From assembly GCF_030272615.1 (NCBI RefSeq), contig NC_081406.1:237313922-237377921 (forward strand): a DNA stretch of 64,000 bases, written 5' to 3'. Shown here piece after piece: positions 43,945-53,790 of the stretch (the stretch's first letter is position 1; the number at the start of each line of letters is the position of its first letter). Both the position numbers and the translations under genes were made by a program. The notes under the pieces are model-generated. The model made no database searches. It was given only the letters and a program-made list of their open reading frames with translations, and was not told the origin of the DNA. Origin of the DNA: Cryptomeria japonica (lineage: Eukaryota > Streptophyta > Pinopsida > Cupressales > Cupressaceae).

Positions 43945-45667
43945 TCAGATTTTATCCAGGGCTTTAGCCAGGGTGCTACTAATTTCTTGCAGCTCTTTGA
44001 TGTTGTCTTTGAAGTTGGGAGGGTCCTTGGCCGCAACAGCCACAACTTTCTTGATACTGGCCCTAGTTCTCTCACAGTTCCGCCCGCCGGGGTAGCATCA
44101 CCACCACTTCCAGTCTAGATGGTCTCCTCCTCCAGGTCAAGATCCACAACCGGTTTAGGAGTATGGTCAAAGACCTTGGCAATGTCTTCCAGGTTTTTGG
44201 TGATAGCAGAGAGGATACTTGGGATAATTCCCATCAGATTTTTCATTGCTTCTTTTCCCTCTTCCAGCGATTTTACCTTGTTCTCCATTTCCTGCTTCCA
44301 ATTAATATGCTCTCTGTTTTCATTCTCCCTCTTTTAATCCAAATTTATCCCTTGCTTCTCCAGTTTTTTCAAGGTTTCGTAAGTCTGTCTGTCAAAATTC
44401 ATTCTGGCCTCCAAGAGCTTCTTGATATTATCCAGGATAAGCCCCTCACCAACACTTTCCTTGTCCTTGCTATCCCTTTCCTTAGTTAGGTTCTTCTCAG
44501 AGCCTTTGTTTGTTTCCTTCTCAGAATTAACTTCGATTTCCTCATTATCCTTGGTAGCCGTCTCCTCCATCAGATGGCTATTGTCCTTGCCAGGGTGATC
44601 ACTTAGAATAGGGCTATCTTGACCAGGCTCAAAATCTCCACTTTATTCCTCGTTGCCCAGCTCCTCTTCCTTCCAGTTGTCTTCACCATTAGAGTCGTCT
44701 GTCTCCATACCACTGCTTTCCTTGACAATGTCCTCAGTTTCCAACCCAGGGGCACTTTTCCTTTTCTTGCTGGATGGCGTCTTCTCCTTACTAGTATCTC
44801 CCTCTTCCATCCTCCTTTTACCTGGGGAAGCAGAAATCCGCTTATTTTCCTATAGAGCGAGGGTTTTGCAATGCTCATAGATGAGCAACAAGAGCCCGCA
44901 GTGGAGAATCAGGCTGGAAGGGTTATTCCTGTGCTTGTTTAGGGACCTGGAGAGGGATCGAAAAAGGTAGTAGGGCAAAGACACTTTTTTGTCATGTCTG
45001 AAATGGTTTAAGAGCACGAAGTGGTAGGTGTGGGCCCTAGAGAAATGACCTTCAACCATAATATACTCCATGATTGCGTTCATGACCCAGCCCCACAACT
45101 TCTTGATGTTTGCAGCATCGTAGTAGCCCCTGATAGCCTTGCCAATTTTGGCCCGCTCTTTCTCTTTACGTGGGAATAGGGCACATGGTTGGAGACCTTG
45201 AGGTCTTGAAAGAAGTTAAGCCCGGTGTGGGGCATTCTAGTCACAGTAGAAATAAGCCCAGCGTCCAACTTAAATTTAACTCCGTAAAGTTTAAAAGAGC
45301 AATTAGACCAGTTTTCAGAAATCTTAGAAACGATTAAGTTAACCCTACCTTTGTCATAGTCCTCAAGCTTTTCCATGAAGCTAGTGAGAGAGCCCTTCTC
45401 TAGCTTTGCTCAGACTTTAGGCATTGCTTTCCAGGTCGACGTGTTGTCAGGTTCTTCACGTCTTAGATGTCCTCCCATTTTTGAATGCAGGATATCGACT
45501 CTGTTTCTCTACAAATTGAGAACTTCTTTCCCGATGCAACTCAAATTTTCGCTCTAAGTAATCCACAAAGCGTGCGGCAATTTTTTGGAGATAGTAGGAG
45601 ATCTGCCACAGTGCTAGGTAATGATGGCCTTTCTAGCAAGGCGTAAGTGATGCTTTTTACTTGTCAT
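43945..45667 (-). pseudogene. LINE third ORF, unrecognised helical protein with NLS and coiled coil
   Basis: It starts ATGACAAGTAAAAAG (MTSKKHHLRLARKA), overlapping the ORF2 end by 11 nt. It shifts frame near 45,610, 45,480 and 45,180 and otherwise runs to the TGA at 43,945. The only stops in its main frame are single TAG/TAA codons (44,850; near 44,640; 44,334; near 44,115). Part 1 (to about 44,850) is an aromatic helical domain with KLYGVKFKLDAGLISTV, HTYHFVLLNHFRHDKKV and LPYYLFRSLSRSLNKHRNN. A basic NLS-like patch follows (SSKKRKSAPG), then an acidic region and a Lys/Glu coiled coil. Plant L1 elements normally have two ORFs. The layout resembles the gene at 2985-6165. The function is unknown. 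Confidence 0.6.
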
Positions 45668-46180
45668 GATTTAATTGTCCTTCTCTCCCCGTATAACGGT
45701 CCTTTCTGAGTATCTCTTTAATATTTAAATTGAGATCATCCTCGTGCCAAATCATTTGAACGTCAGAATTAACTCCAGTATTCGCTAAACAGTCAGCAAC
45801 ACTGTTTTTCTCTCTGAAGGCATGTTGTATAATAATTTCTTTAAAACTGGCGATAATCTCTCTAGCTTTCATGATGATATTCTCAATAGACCAAGAAGGC
45901 TCCGATTCCCCCTTTAAGCACTTAATAATATTAAGTGAATCCCCCTCAAGCCATATTTTATCATAATTGAGATTTTTGGCTATAATTAAAGTATGCAAGG
46001 CAGTGGAGGCTTCAACAAAATGGCTAGTTTGATTCCTTAGAGGACCAGCCACCGCCTTAAGGCAACTTCCAGCAAAATTCTTGATAATGCCCCCGTATCC
46101 AGCTTTACCCGGATTTCCTTTAGAAGCCCGATCGAAGTTAGCCTTAATCCATCCCTGCGGGGGGAAACACTAGACAAGAC
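45657..46180 (-). pseudogene. LINE ORF2 RNase H domain
   Basis: The frame gives ANFDRASKGNPGKAGYGG (first Asp kept; the usual Gly after it is Arg), Glu in FVEASTALHTLI, Asp in WLEGDSLNIIKCL and Asp in NSVADCLANTG. This is the RVT_3-type RNase H of plant L1 LINEs. A TAG at about 46,170 separates it from the zinc region, and TAA 45,657-45,659 ends ORF2. Confidence 0.88.
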
Positions 46181-49100
46181 CTTCTCTGCCTTTCTCCTTG
46201 CTAGTAGTGGTGGTAGAAAGATTCCATCTGTCTTTGAAATCCTCTTTAGCAGCAAGTCCCTGATCAGTACCATAGAGGCATTCAAAAATACTCCTAAAGA
46301 TTTTGTCTACAACCACTTCAGGAATAGCCCTTTTATCTCTGAAAATCTTGTTGTTGCACTCTTTCCATATATTCCAGATAACAATCGACAGAGTAAGTCT
46401 CCAGGTCTCCACAATTTTAGGATTAGAGTTAGGACAATGCCATTGAAGCCAAGTGTCACCAAGAGAGTTCGGGAAGACCCAACTCAGGTTCCACTTGGAC
46501 ATGATGATTTTCCAGATGTCCTGGCTAAAAGAGCATTGATTGAGAATATGGCAAGCTGTCTCTTCTTCCCTGCAACAAAGAGAACACATGTTAGGAAAAA
46601 TGATGCCTCTTTTATGAAGATTATCCAGGGTTAATATCTTATTTTGGATGAAAATCCAAAAGAAGATGTTGACTTTGGGAACTAAGTTCTTATTCCAAAC
46701 TTTAGCCCAAATGGGAGTAGCTTCCACCAGGACATTATGAATAGCCACAACAGAGGAAATAGAGTATTTCCCATCCAGATTTTTCCCCCATATCATAATG
46801 TCATCTTTGTTGTCTCTAGGGATTTTAGCAGAAAGAGCAATCTGAAGGAACTTGAGATCCGGGCATTGCTGGCTAAAGTCAATCCAGTCCCCATTTATCC
46901 AGTAATCTCTAACCATTTCACCGTACTTGCATTTGAAACTATCTTTCCAATCTTTGATGATAGAGATTTCCTCCAGAGGTTTATCCAGGATCCATCTATC
47001 TTCCCAAAATCTTATTCTCCTCCCATCCCCAAGGTTCCAAGTTCTGCCAGCAGCAGCCCGACCTTTAGCAGATTGCACTGCATTCTAAATGGCAGATCCA
47101 TCAACAGAGAAAGAGTTGTCAAAGAATTCTTCCTCAGAAGGTTGCATATAGAGATATTTGTTTTTCCAAATAGAGTTCCATTCTCTTTCCTCCCCTTTGA
47201 ATCTCTAAATTTGTTTGGCTAATAAAGCTTTATTCATAGAACTAATGTTCCTTAAGCCCAGCCCACCTGAGGCCTTAGGGGGACAAATGTTATTCCAGGC
47301 TATAAGGGGGATTCTGTTTTTAACTTCCACACCCGACCAAAGGAACTTTTTTTGGATTCTTTCAATAACTTCTGCAAACTTTGAGGGGATTTTGAACAAG
47401 CTAAGAGCATACACAGGAAGATTTTGGAGAGTGGCTTTGAGCAGAGTGCTTTACCAGCGAGTTTCAGGTTGAGTCTATCAATTAACTTATTCTAGAAGGA
47501 ATCCTCAGGCTTGAGATAAAGAGGAAGCCCCTAATAGGTAGAAGGAAACTCAGATATGTTACAACCAAGAATCCTACCAATCCTAATTTACCTTTGGGCC
47601 AGGGTGTTGATGAAAAACAGAGAGCTTTTATCCCATTTGATTTTTTGACCAGAAGCAGATTCATAGGTATTCAGAATGATTTTCATGTTTTTGGCTTCCA
47701 AGATGGTGGCTTCCCCCATGGTGATAGAGTCATCAATGAATTGTTCATGAGAGCAAACAACATTGGAGGAAGAGGGTTTCAGACCCTTAAGATTGCCTTC
47801 TTCCACATTTTTAAGGATGAATCTACCCAGGCATTCAACAAGAATGGTAAACAGGATATGGGAGATGGGATCTCCCTGTCTGAGACCTCTGGAGCTTTTG
47901 AAGAAATTAGACGGGGAGCCATTAACAATAATAGCAGAGGAGGAAGTTTCCATGAGTTGAGAATAGAGCTGGATAACTTTGTCACCAAAACCAAACAATT
48001 TCATGATCCTGAGGAGAAACTGCCAGTTCACTCTTTCAAAAGCTTTAGCCATGTCTAACTTAAGGAAGAATCCCTATTTACTCACCACTTTCAGGGAGTG
48101 GATATTTTCATGAACAGAGATAATAGAGCCCAAAATCTGTCTTCCGAGGACAAAGCCATTCTGTTGGACATAGATTATCCTTGGGAGAACATTTAGCAAC
48201 CTGGAAGTCAAAACCTTGGAAAGGATCTTGTAGACAGAGTTACACAAGTTGATGGGTCTAAACTTGTTAATAGAATCAGCTCCAGGGATCTTTGGGATAA
48301 GGACAATGAAAGTGGCGTTCAGTTCCTTAAGAAGTCTTCTGGAGCCAAAGAATTCCTTAACACCATTGCAAATATCCGCCTCCACAATGTGCCAGAATTT
48401 TTGGAAGAAGAACATAGGGAAGCCATCCGGGCTAGGGGATTTATCACCCTGAAAGGAAAACACCACCTTTCTAATTTCAGGATTAGTGGGAATACGGGTT
48501 AAGAGGCGATTGTCAGCTTCCGATAGGATAGAAGGGATAGCTTGTAAAAGGGTATTTTGCTTACTATAATCCAGGTTGTCCACTTCACCCAACAAGGTAC
48601 TGAAATGCTCAAGAGCTTCCTTCCTGATTTCACAATACTCTATTAGGACACCTTTATTGCAAGTTAGTCTGGATATTCTGTTGGCTGCCCTGTGCTTAAG
48701 GGCAGTTAGGTGAAAGAAGTGGGTGTTTTTATCACCTTCCTTCAGGAACAAAGCTCTAGATCTTTGTCTCTAGAAAGTCTCTTCATTAGAAATGATGGAG
48801 TGGTATTTAGATAACAGATCATTTTCAGCCGTCCTAAGATCTTTGGTCAACCCCACCTCTTGGATTCTATCCTGAACATACTTTAATTCAGCTTTGACTT
48901 GAGTTTTGTTCTTGAATATGTCCCCAAAAATCTCTTTGTTCCAAGTTTTAATTTTGGCTTTTATGATGTTGAGCTTTTTAGCAATTCTAAAAAGAGCCTT
49001 ACCCTCCACTTCAGAGTTCCACCATTCAGTAATGCAGGCTTCCAGAGAAGGATGGGAGAGCCAAGCTTTTTCAAATCTGAAAGGGAAGTTTCTCTTAGCC

Positions 49101-49807
49101 GAAAAAGAGTTGGCAGAAAAGGAGATGGGGAAATGGTCTGAACCGATTTTGATAACAGAACCAAGGGAGTAGCTATACTTAGAAAGCCAGTCAGGAGAAA
49201 TTAAAGATCTGTCAAGCCTAACTTGAATCAAATCAGCTCCGGTTCTTCTATTGGTCCAGGTGTAATTGATGCCCTGGAGATCAACACCAATGAGAGCTTG
49301 GTCATTAATGAAATCCATAAGGTCTTGTTTCCCATCAAGATGTAAGGGGATTCCTCCCATCTTATCTTCATCTTTGAGTGGGGTATTGAAGTCTCCCGTA
49401 ATAATCCAGCTTTGATCAGCAAACTGGAGTCTGTCAGCGGCAAGGCTTTTCCAGAATTTAGCTCTCCCAGATTTAGTGTTAGGAGCGTAGACATTAGATA
49501 ACACCCAAACAAAGTTGTCCTTAATATTCTCAAGCAAAACTGAGTTCCTATTAAAGGCGGAGATGATTTCCTTTCCTATTATAGTATTTTTGTTCCAAAA
49601 GATCGCAGTTCCTCTAGAAGCACCCTCCGAGTTAGTTCCTATGACTCCATTTTCTTTGAAAATTCTGATCCTTTCAACTTTTTCTTTAGACATCTTGGTT
49701 TCCTGAACAAGGACCACATCCGATTTATGATCTCTGATGACATTCCGTAACATATCCTACTTATGGGGGGCATTTAGCCCTCTGATATTCCAGGATATAA
49801 TCTTCAT
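46170..49807 (-). pseudogene. LINE ORF2: endonuclease, reverse transcriptase, zinc region
   Basis: ATG at 49,807 begins MKIISWNIRGLNAPHK, the standard start of an L1 endonuclease. A TAG follows, then ETKMSKEKVERI (Glu), ITGDFNTPL, TWTNRR and GSDHFPISF (Ser-Asp-His end) show the apurinic-type endonuclease. RT motifs: FIVLIPKIPGADSINKFRPI, GFVLGRQILGSI and SRGLRQGDPISHILFT. The catalytic box is FIDD where YADD is usual (HEQFIDDSITM, about 47,740). A frameshift lies near 47,450-47,590. The zinc-type RVT region (CSLCCREEETACHILNQC) is at 46,560. Stops are at 48,770, 48,074, 47,588, near 47,535 and 47,205. Confidence 0.92.
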
Positions 49808-51447
49808 ATTTTAATTGGGGATAGGGCTGACTCGATGGAACACTGTGTTCCATCAGCACGGTTCTTCCAACTTTCCTGTTCCCTTTGATGTTTTAGGGAT
49901 GGCCTTCCCTGCTTTTTATTTTGGCTTCCAACATCTGCCTTTTTCTTAATCTTGCTTCTAGTTGAGATTCCTTCATTGAGTTCCTCCTTGTTCAATTTTC
50001 CTTCTCTCGACCCAGGTATCCGAAGGATTTCATCCAGCATATGCACACTTTGGGTAGGGGTTTTACAGAGGAGAGGCTTTGGGCTTCCATTAGTTAAAAG
50101 TAGTAAGGGCTCAGAATTAGAAGGGTCTTGGGCTTCATTAAAGTTTGCGTCGGCTGATTTAGAGAGTGAAGAGGCTGGATATGATTCTTCCTTCTCCTGG
50201 CTAGCTGATCCATCCTTCTGGTCCAGAATGGTTTCATCCTTATCCTGACTAACAGTTTCATTCTCCTGAGCTTTTGTGTTTTCTTTATTGATCAACTCAG
50301 TTCATGGCTCTGCTTCTTTAGAGCTCTCTGGTGGGTCATTGGAACAAACACAATCCTGTTTATCATTGCTGCTACTCCCATTCCTCTTGACTTCATTCAT
50401 AAGTTCCGTTGCATCCTTTTTTTGATTACTCTCGGATATTGCTGAATCTACTTTTTTGTTTGTCATTTGCCAGTTCTTTTTGTTCTTAGAGTTACTATCA
50501 GTCTTGAGTTCCTTTCCTTTCTTGAGCGGACAAGATTTTGCCCAATGCCCCAATTTTTTGTAGTGGAAACAGGCAAATGGTAGAGATTCATATTCAATAG
50601 CTTGGGACCATTTTCCTAGTTTAGATATGATATCTATGGATTGAGGCATATCTGTCATTTGGTTAACATTTACACAAATGCGAGCAAAGACTAACCTTGA
50701 TTTAGCCGTCGTCATCGGGTCAATTGATAAGAGTTCTCCAAAGGATTTCGCAATGCCCTTGAAAACTTCCTCGTTCCAGTATTCGAGTGGGAGACTTGGG
50801 AGGCGTGTCCAGACTAGCGTAGAAATGAAGAAGGATTCATCCAGGATGAGATTCGGGGCCCATTTCTGGAGAGCTAGGGAAGACTTGCCAAACATCCAGA
50901 GGCCTTCGCAGAGAGCTTTGTTCATGTCTTCTTCAGAGTTGAAAGCAAAGGTAAAAAACCCTCTAGGCAGTGCCGCCACTTCCACTTGTCCTTTAACCAT
51001 CCATTTTCTCCTTATGAAATTCCTAACATCATCAATGTTAGGCCTAAAGCCAGAGAATCATCCCACTAATGTCATAGATAGGCCAGCTACAGTCATATCG
51101 ACCACTTTGTCCAGAACAGAAATAGCGACTAGACCAAAGGTGGGGTCTGAAATGTTCGTTACTTCCGGAAGCCCATAATTAACCGGCGGCTTCACTCCAA
51201 AGAGAGAAGACCATTTTTTCCATTTCCTCTATCGTGTGGGTCCCTGGGGATCAAATCTTTTTCTTCTCCCGGTTTTGCTTTTTCCTTGTCCTCTTTTGAC
51301 CCTTGAGATGTCTGACCTCCTGCCTGCATACCATATCCGATCCCAGGGGAACAACAGTTTCCAGGAAATCTGCCTTCCCCAGGAATTCTGCCATTTCCCA
51401 ATTTGAAATTTGGGATTCCCGCTCCTTTTCACTCTGCTCCTTTTCAC
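49804..51447 (-). pseudogene. LINE ORF1: DUF4283-type RNA-binding protein with zinc knuckle
   Basis: One minus frame from about 51,447 to TGA 49,804-49,806, interrupted by TAG (about 51,229), TGA (about 51,055) and TGA (50,302). It has PRGFFTFAFNSEEDMNKALC, WMFGKSSLALQKWAPNL and LPLEYWNEEVFKGIAKSFGE, the DUF4283 pattern. A knuckle reads CFHYKKLGHWAKSC, with the second Cys changed to Tyr. A long charged tail follows. No in-frame ATG is clear at the 5' end, so the true start is unknown and the element may be slightly 5'-truncated. Confidence 0.85.
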
Positions 51448-51462
51448 TCCATTTTGTCTTTC

Positions 51463-51479
51463 CCTTGATATGGTATGTT
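51463..51479. repeat. 17-bp LINE target-site duplication, right copy
   Basis: Identical to 43,759-43,775. Confidence 0.9.
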
Positions 51480-51505
51480 ATTATGAGTTTTCTACCTTTT
51501 TATTG

Positions 51506-52123
51506 TCACCAACTCATTGTCAAGGTTCTCATGAATTTCATTTGAAGATGAAGTAGATGGTGATGGTTGACTTGTAGATGCGACCGGGATGGGTGCCAAA
51601 AGAGGCTATGGAGTATAAATATTTGGAATAGAGGCATTGGAGGCCTTTGGGCTATTTTTCTAGCCTGTATCAATTTTTTTTTTTCCCTTATAGATACAAT
51701 ATATGCATTTGGTAGGGTCATCCCACCCATTGATTGTATCATGGTAGGTATATCACTATTAAGAGCTCTGATATAGTACAAGAAAGCATATTTAAGAGAT
51801 GACTTTACTAGAGAAAGGATTCTATTCCATGTATTTTGAAATCTAAAATTAAAATATCTCATGAATTCATGAGGTGCTCTTTTGATGGTAGTTAACTGCT
51901 CTACAAGTAATAGATGGTCACTTTTATCTTCAAAATGTTTACATATTTTCTCTCCTAATTCACCCCATTTATGAATATAGTTATGTGGCAATCTTCTATA
52001 CCATTGCAAGGCTTTTCGTTTAAGTGATGAGGCCAAGAGCTTGATGACAACATCATCCTTTGTGATATCAAAGATATTGCAAATATTTGCAACCTCTTGA
52101 ATGTGCTCTAATGGGGTGATGGA
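51506..52123 (-). pseudogene. Ty3/gypsy gag fragment, part 2
   Basis: The minus frame shows the retrotransposon gag domain: LEHIQEVANICNIFDITKDD, SLKRKALQWYRRLPHNYIHK and HEFMRYFNFRFQNTWNRI. The N-terminal part lies beyond the solo LTR (53,484-53,790). The frame stops at 51,506, shortly before the LINE boundary. No other gene of this element is found in the window, so it is a fragment. Confidence 0.8.
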
Positions 52124-52128
52124 TGTGT

Positions 52129-53478
52129 TGGAAGCATTAGTTTTTATGATTGTCATTGATGTCAAACCTAGTTATTCAGATGGATATTGGTCCACATATT
52201 CTCTTGGTTATTACAGTTATGTTTCGTGTTGTAGATTGATTTCAGTACTTTTGGTATTGGTTGAAGAATTTTGTTTTGGATAGTTATCTTTGTTCTCTTG
52301 TAGGAAGTATGTCTATCATAATAGTCCAAGAAGCCTTTGGTTCCCTCCGGATATGTTGCAAATTGTGTTGCGGTTTAGTGGATGTAGTTTTATGCCATGC
52401 ATAGTATTATCAATATGTTTCTCAAAAGGTTTCTTTGTTTCACAAAAGAGCTTTGTTGATTTATGTTTGGGATATTCATTTATGTTATGGCTCGGTGTGT
52501 TCAATTAGTTATTTTATTTAAATCATATTCATTTAGTCCAGATATGAGTTGGAAGTTGTATTGAGATTTTTTTATGGGCCTTGCCATGGTGTGTGGATAT
52601 TTGCATGTAGTATTTTGCATCAAAAAATGTTTAGTGGTTGACTGATTGCTATATCTACATGTTACATTGGACTAATCTTGGAAGAATGTATTTTAATATG
52701 TTCCAGTTCCTTGTTTCTTCTGGAGTGGACCAATTTGAGTAATTTTAATCCATGTGGCTTATTTTGTGTAATATTGTTTATTGTATTTTGGCTAACACCA
52801 AATTAAGTTTTCAATGATTTATCTCATATTTAAGAAGGGCAGATGTATGAGTTGAGTGTGACATGGTATTGTGGCATGAAGTTGACTATATGAATTGATG
52901 AGAAGTGTATGCAAACTATATGCAAGCAAATTTGAGATTGCAGAAGTGAGAAAGATAGAGATTTGAAGGTGATATATTTATTAAGATAGTATATTATGAC
53001 ACTAGAGGTTATCAAAGATGTTTTCCATGATATTGGCCACTTGATCTAGTTGTTCAAGGATAATTCCATGTTTAGGAGAATCCTTCTCAATTTCAATTAA
53101 TCCATTTCCTCTATTTTTGATTGACAGTGAGTTCTTTGGCAGTAGTGTGTATCTTGCTCTAAAGCAGTGAGCCTTGGTTGTGCAAGTCCTTGTATCTTTC
53201 CCTAAGGCATTGTGCCTTAGCCTTGCAAGTTTTTTAGGTGTTGTTGCTCCTTTGCAGTGAGCCTAAAAGTTTGTAATCATTCTTATTCATATTGTGAGTT
53301 AGATTCTCAATGTGTTTTTTCCCTATTTGGGTTTTCCACAAAAAATTGGTGTTCATGTGTTGATGGCTGATTCTCATGTGTTGATGATTAATGTGTTGTC
53401 GCTAAGTTAGTTGATGTTGGTTATAATTAATCTATTTTGAAGTTCCAAAATAATTCACCCCCCCTTTCAATCCTTCCA
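52129..53478 (+). mobile_element. Solo LTR, Copia-like, in the gag fragment
   Basis: 1,350 bp from TGGAAGCATTAG to CAATCCTTCCA (terminal inverted repeat TGGAAG/CTTCCA). TGTGT flanks it at 52,124-52,128 and 53,479-53,483. Its last third has TTTTTTCCCTATTTGGGTTTTCCAC and a C-run (CACCCCCCC), as in the other Copia LTRs here, which also gives its strand. No internal genes are present. Confidence 0.85.
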
Positions 53479-53483
53479 TGTGT

Positions 53484-53790
53484 ACAACAATATGCTTCAC
53501 CAGTAAAATCAGTCATACTTTTTAGTGCAGCTATGGGTATGTCATGTTTTTGGGCTAAAATGAGAGGACTACCCCCACTGAAGGTGGAAAAAATCTAATT
53601 TCTAGGGAGAGCCATAGGGAATAATGGTTTGTTCAACTGAGTGGTTGAAACCCTATACTATGATGGTCTAATAGCTGGAGGAGTAGAACGAGACCTAAGA
53701 GGTGTAGTGATTGTAGCTTTAACACCCCTAATCAGTGATAATGAATCTCTACTTCTCCTTCTTCTTGAATTTGAATATGAGAGATATTAA
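53484..53790 (-). pseudogene. Ty3/gypsy gag fragment, part 1
   Basis: The minus frame reads SRRRRSRDSLSLIRGVKATI near 53,740 and SPLILAQKHDIPIAALKSMT near 53,540, with two TAG stops between. It joins, across the solo LTR, the gag core at 51,506-52,123. The basic N-terminus is typical of Ty3 gags. Confidence 0.6.

Larger units (their letters stand above)
43776..51462 (-). mobile_element. L1-type LINE, about 7.7 kb, three ORFs, decayed
   Basis: It is bounded by a 17-bp duplication. On the minus strand ORF1 (DUF4283-type with zinc knuckle) overlaps ORF2 (endonuclease, RT, zinc region, RNase H) by ATGA. An unexpected third ORF follows (43,945-45,667). The 3' end reads TTAATCAAA before the duplication, so the poly(A) tail is very short or eroded. 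Many TAG stops and a few frameshifts inactivate it. It interrupts the second LTR element just after its accessory exon. Confidence 0.9.

Noticed and set aside
44119-44489. Hydrophobic plus-strand frames
   Set aside because: They are antisense to the coiled-coil part of the LINE third ORF. Their Phe/Ser/Leu richness mirrors Lys/Glu codons on the other strand.
47594-48058. 154-codon plus-strand frame
   Set aside because: It is antisense to the LINE reverse transcriptase, which has clear motifs on the minus strand.
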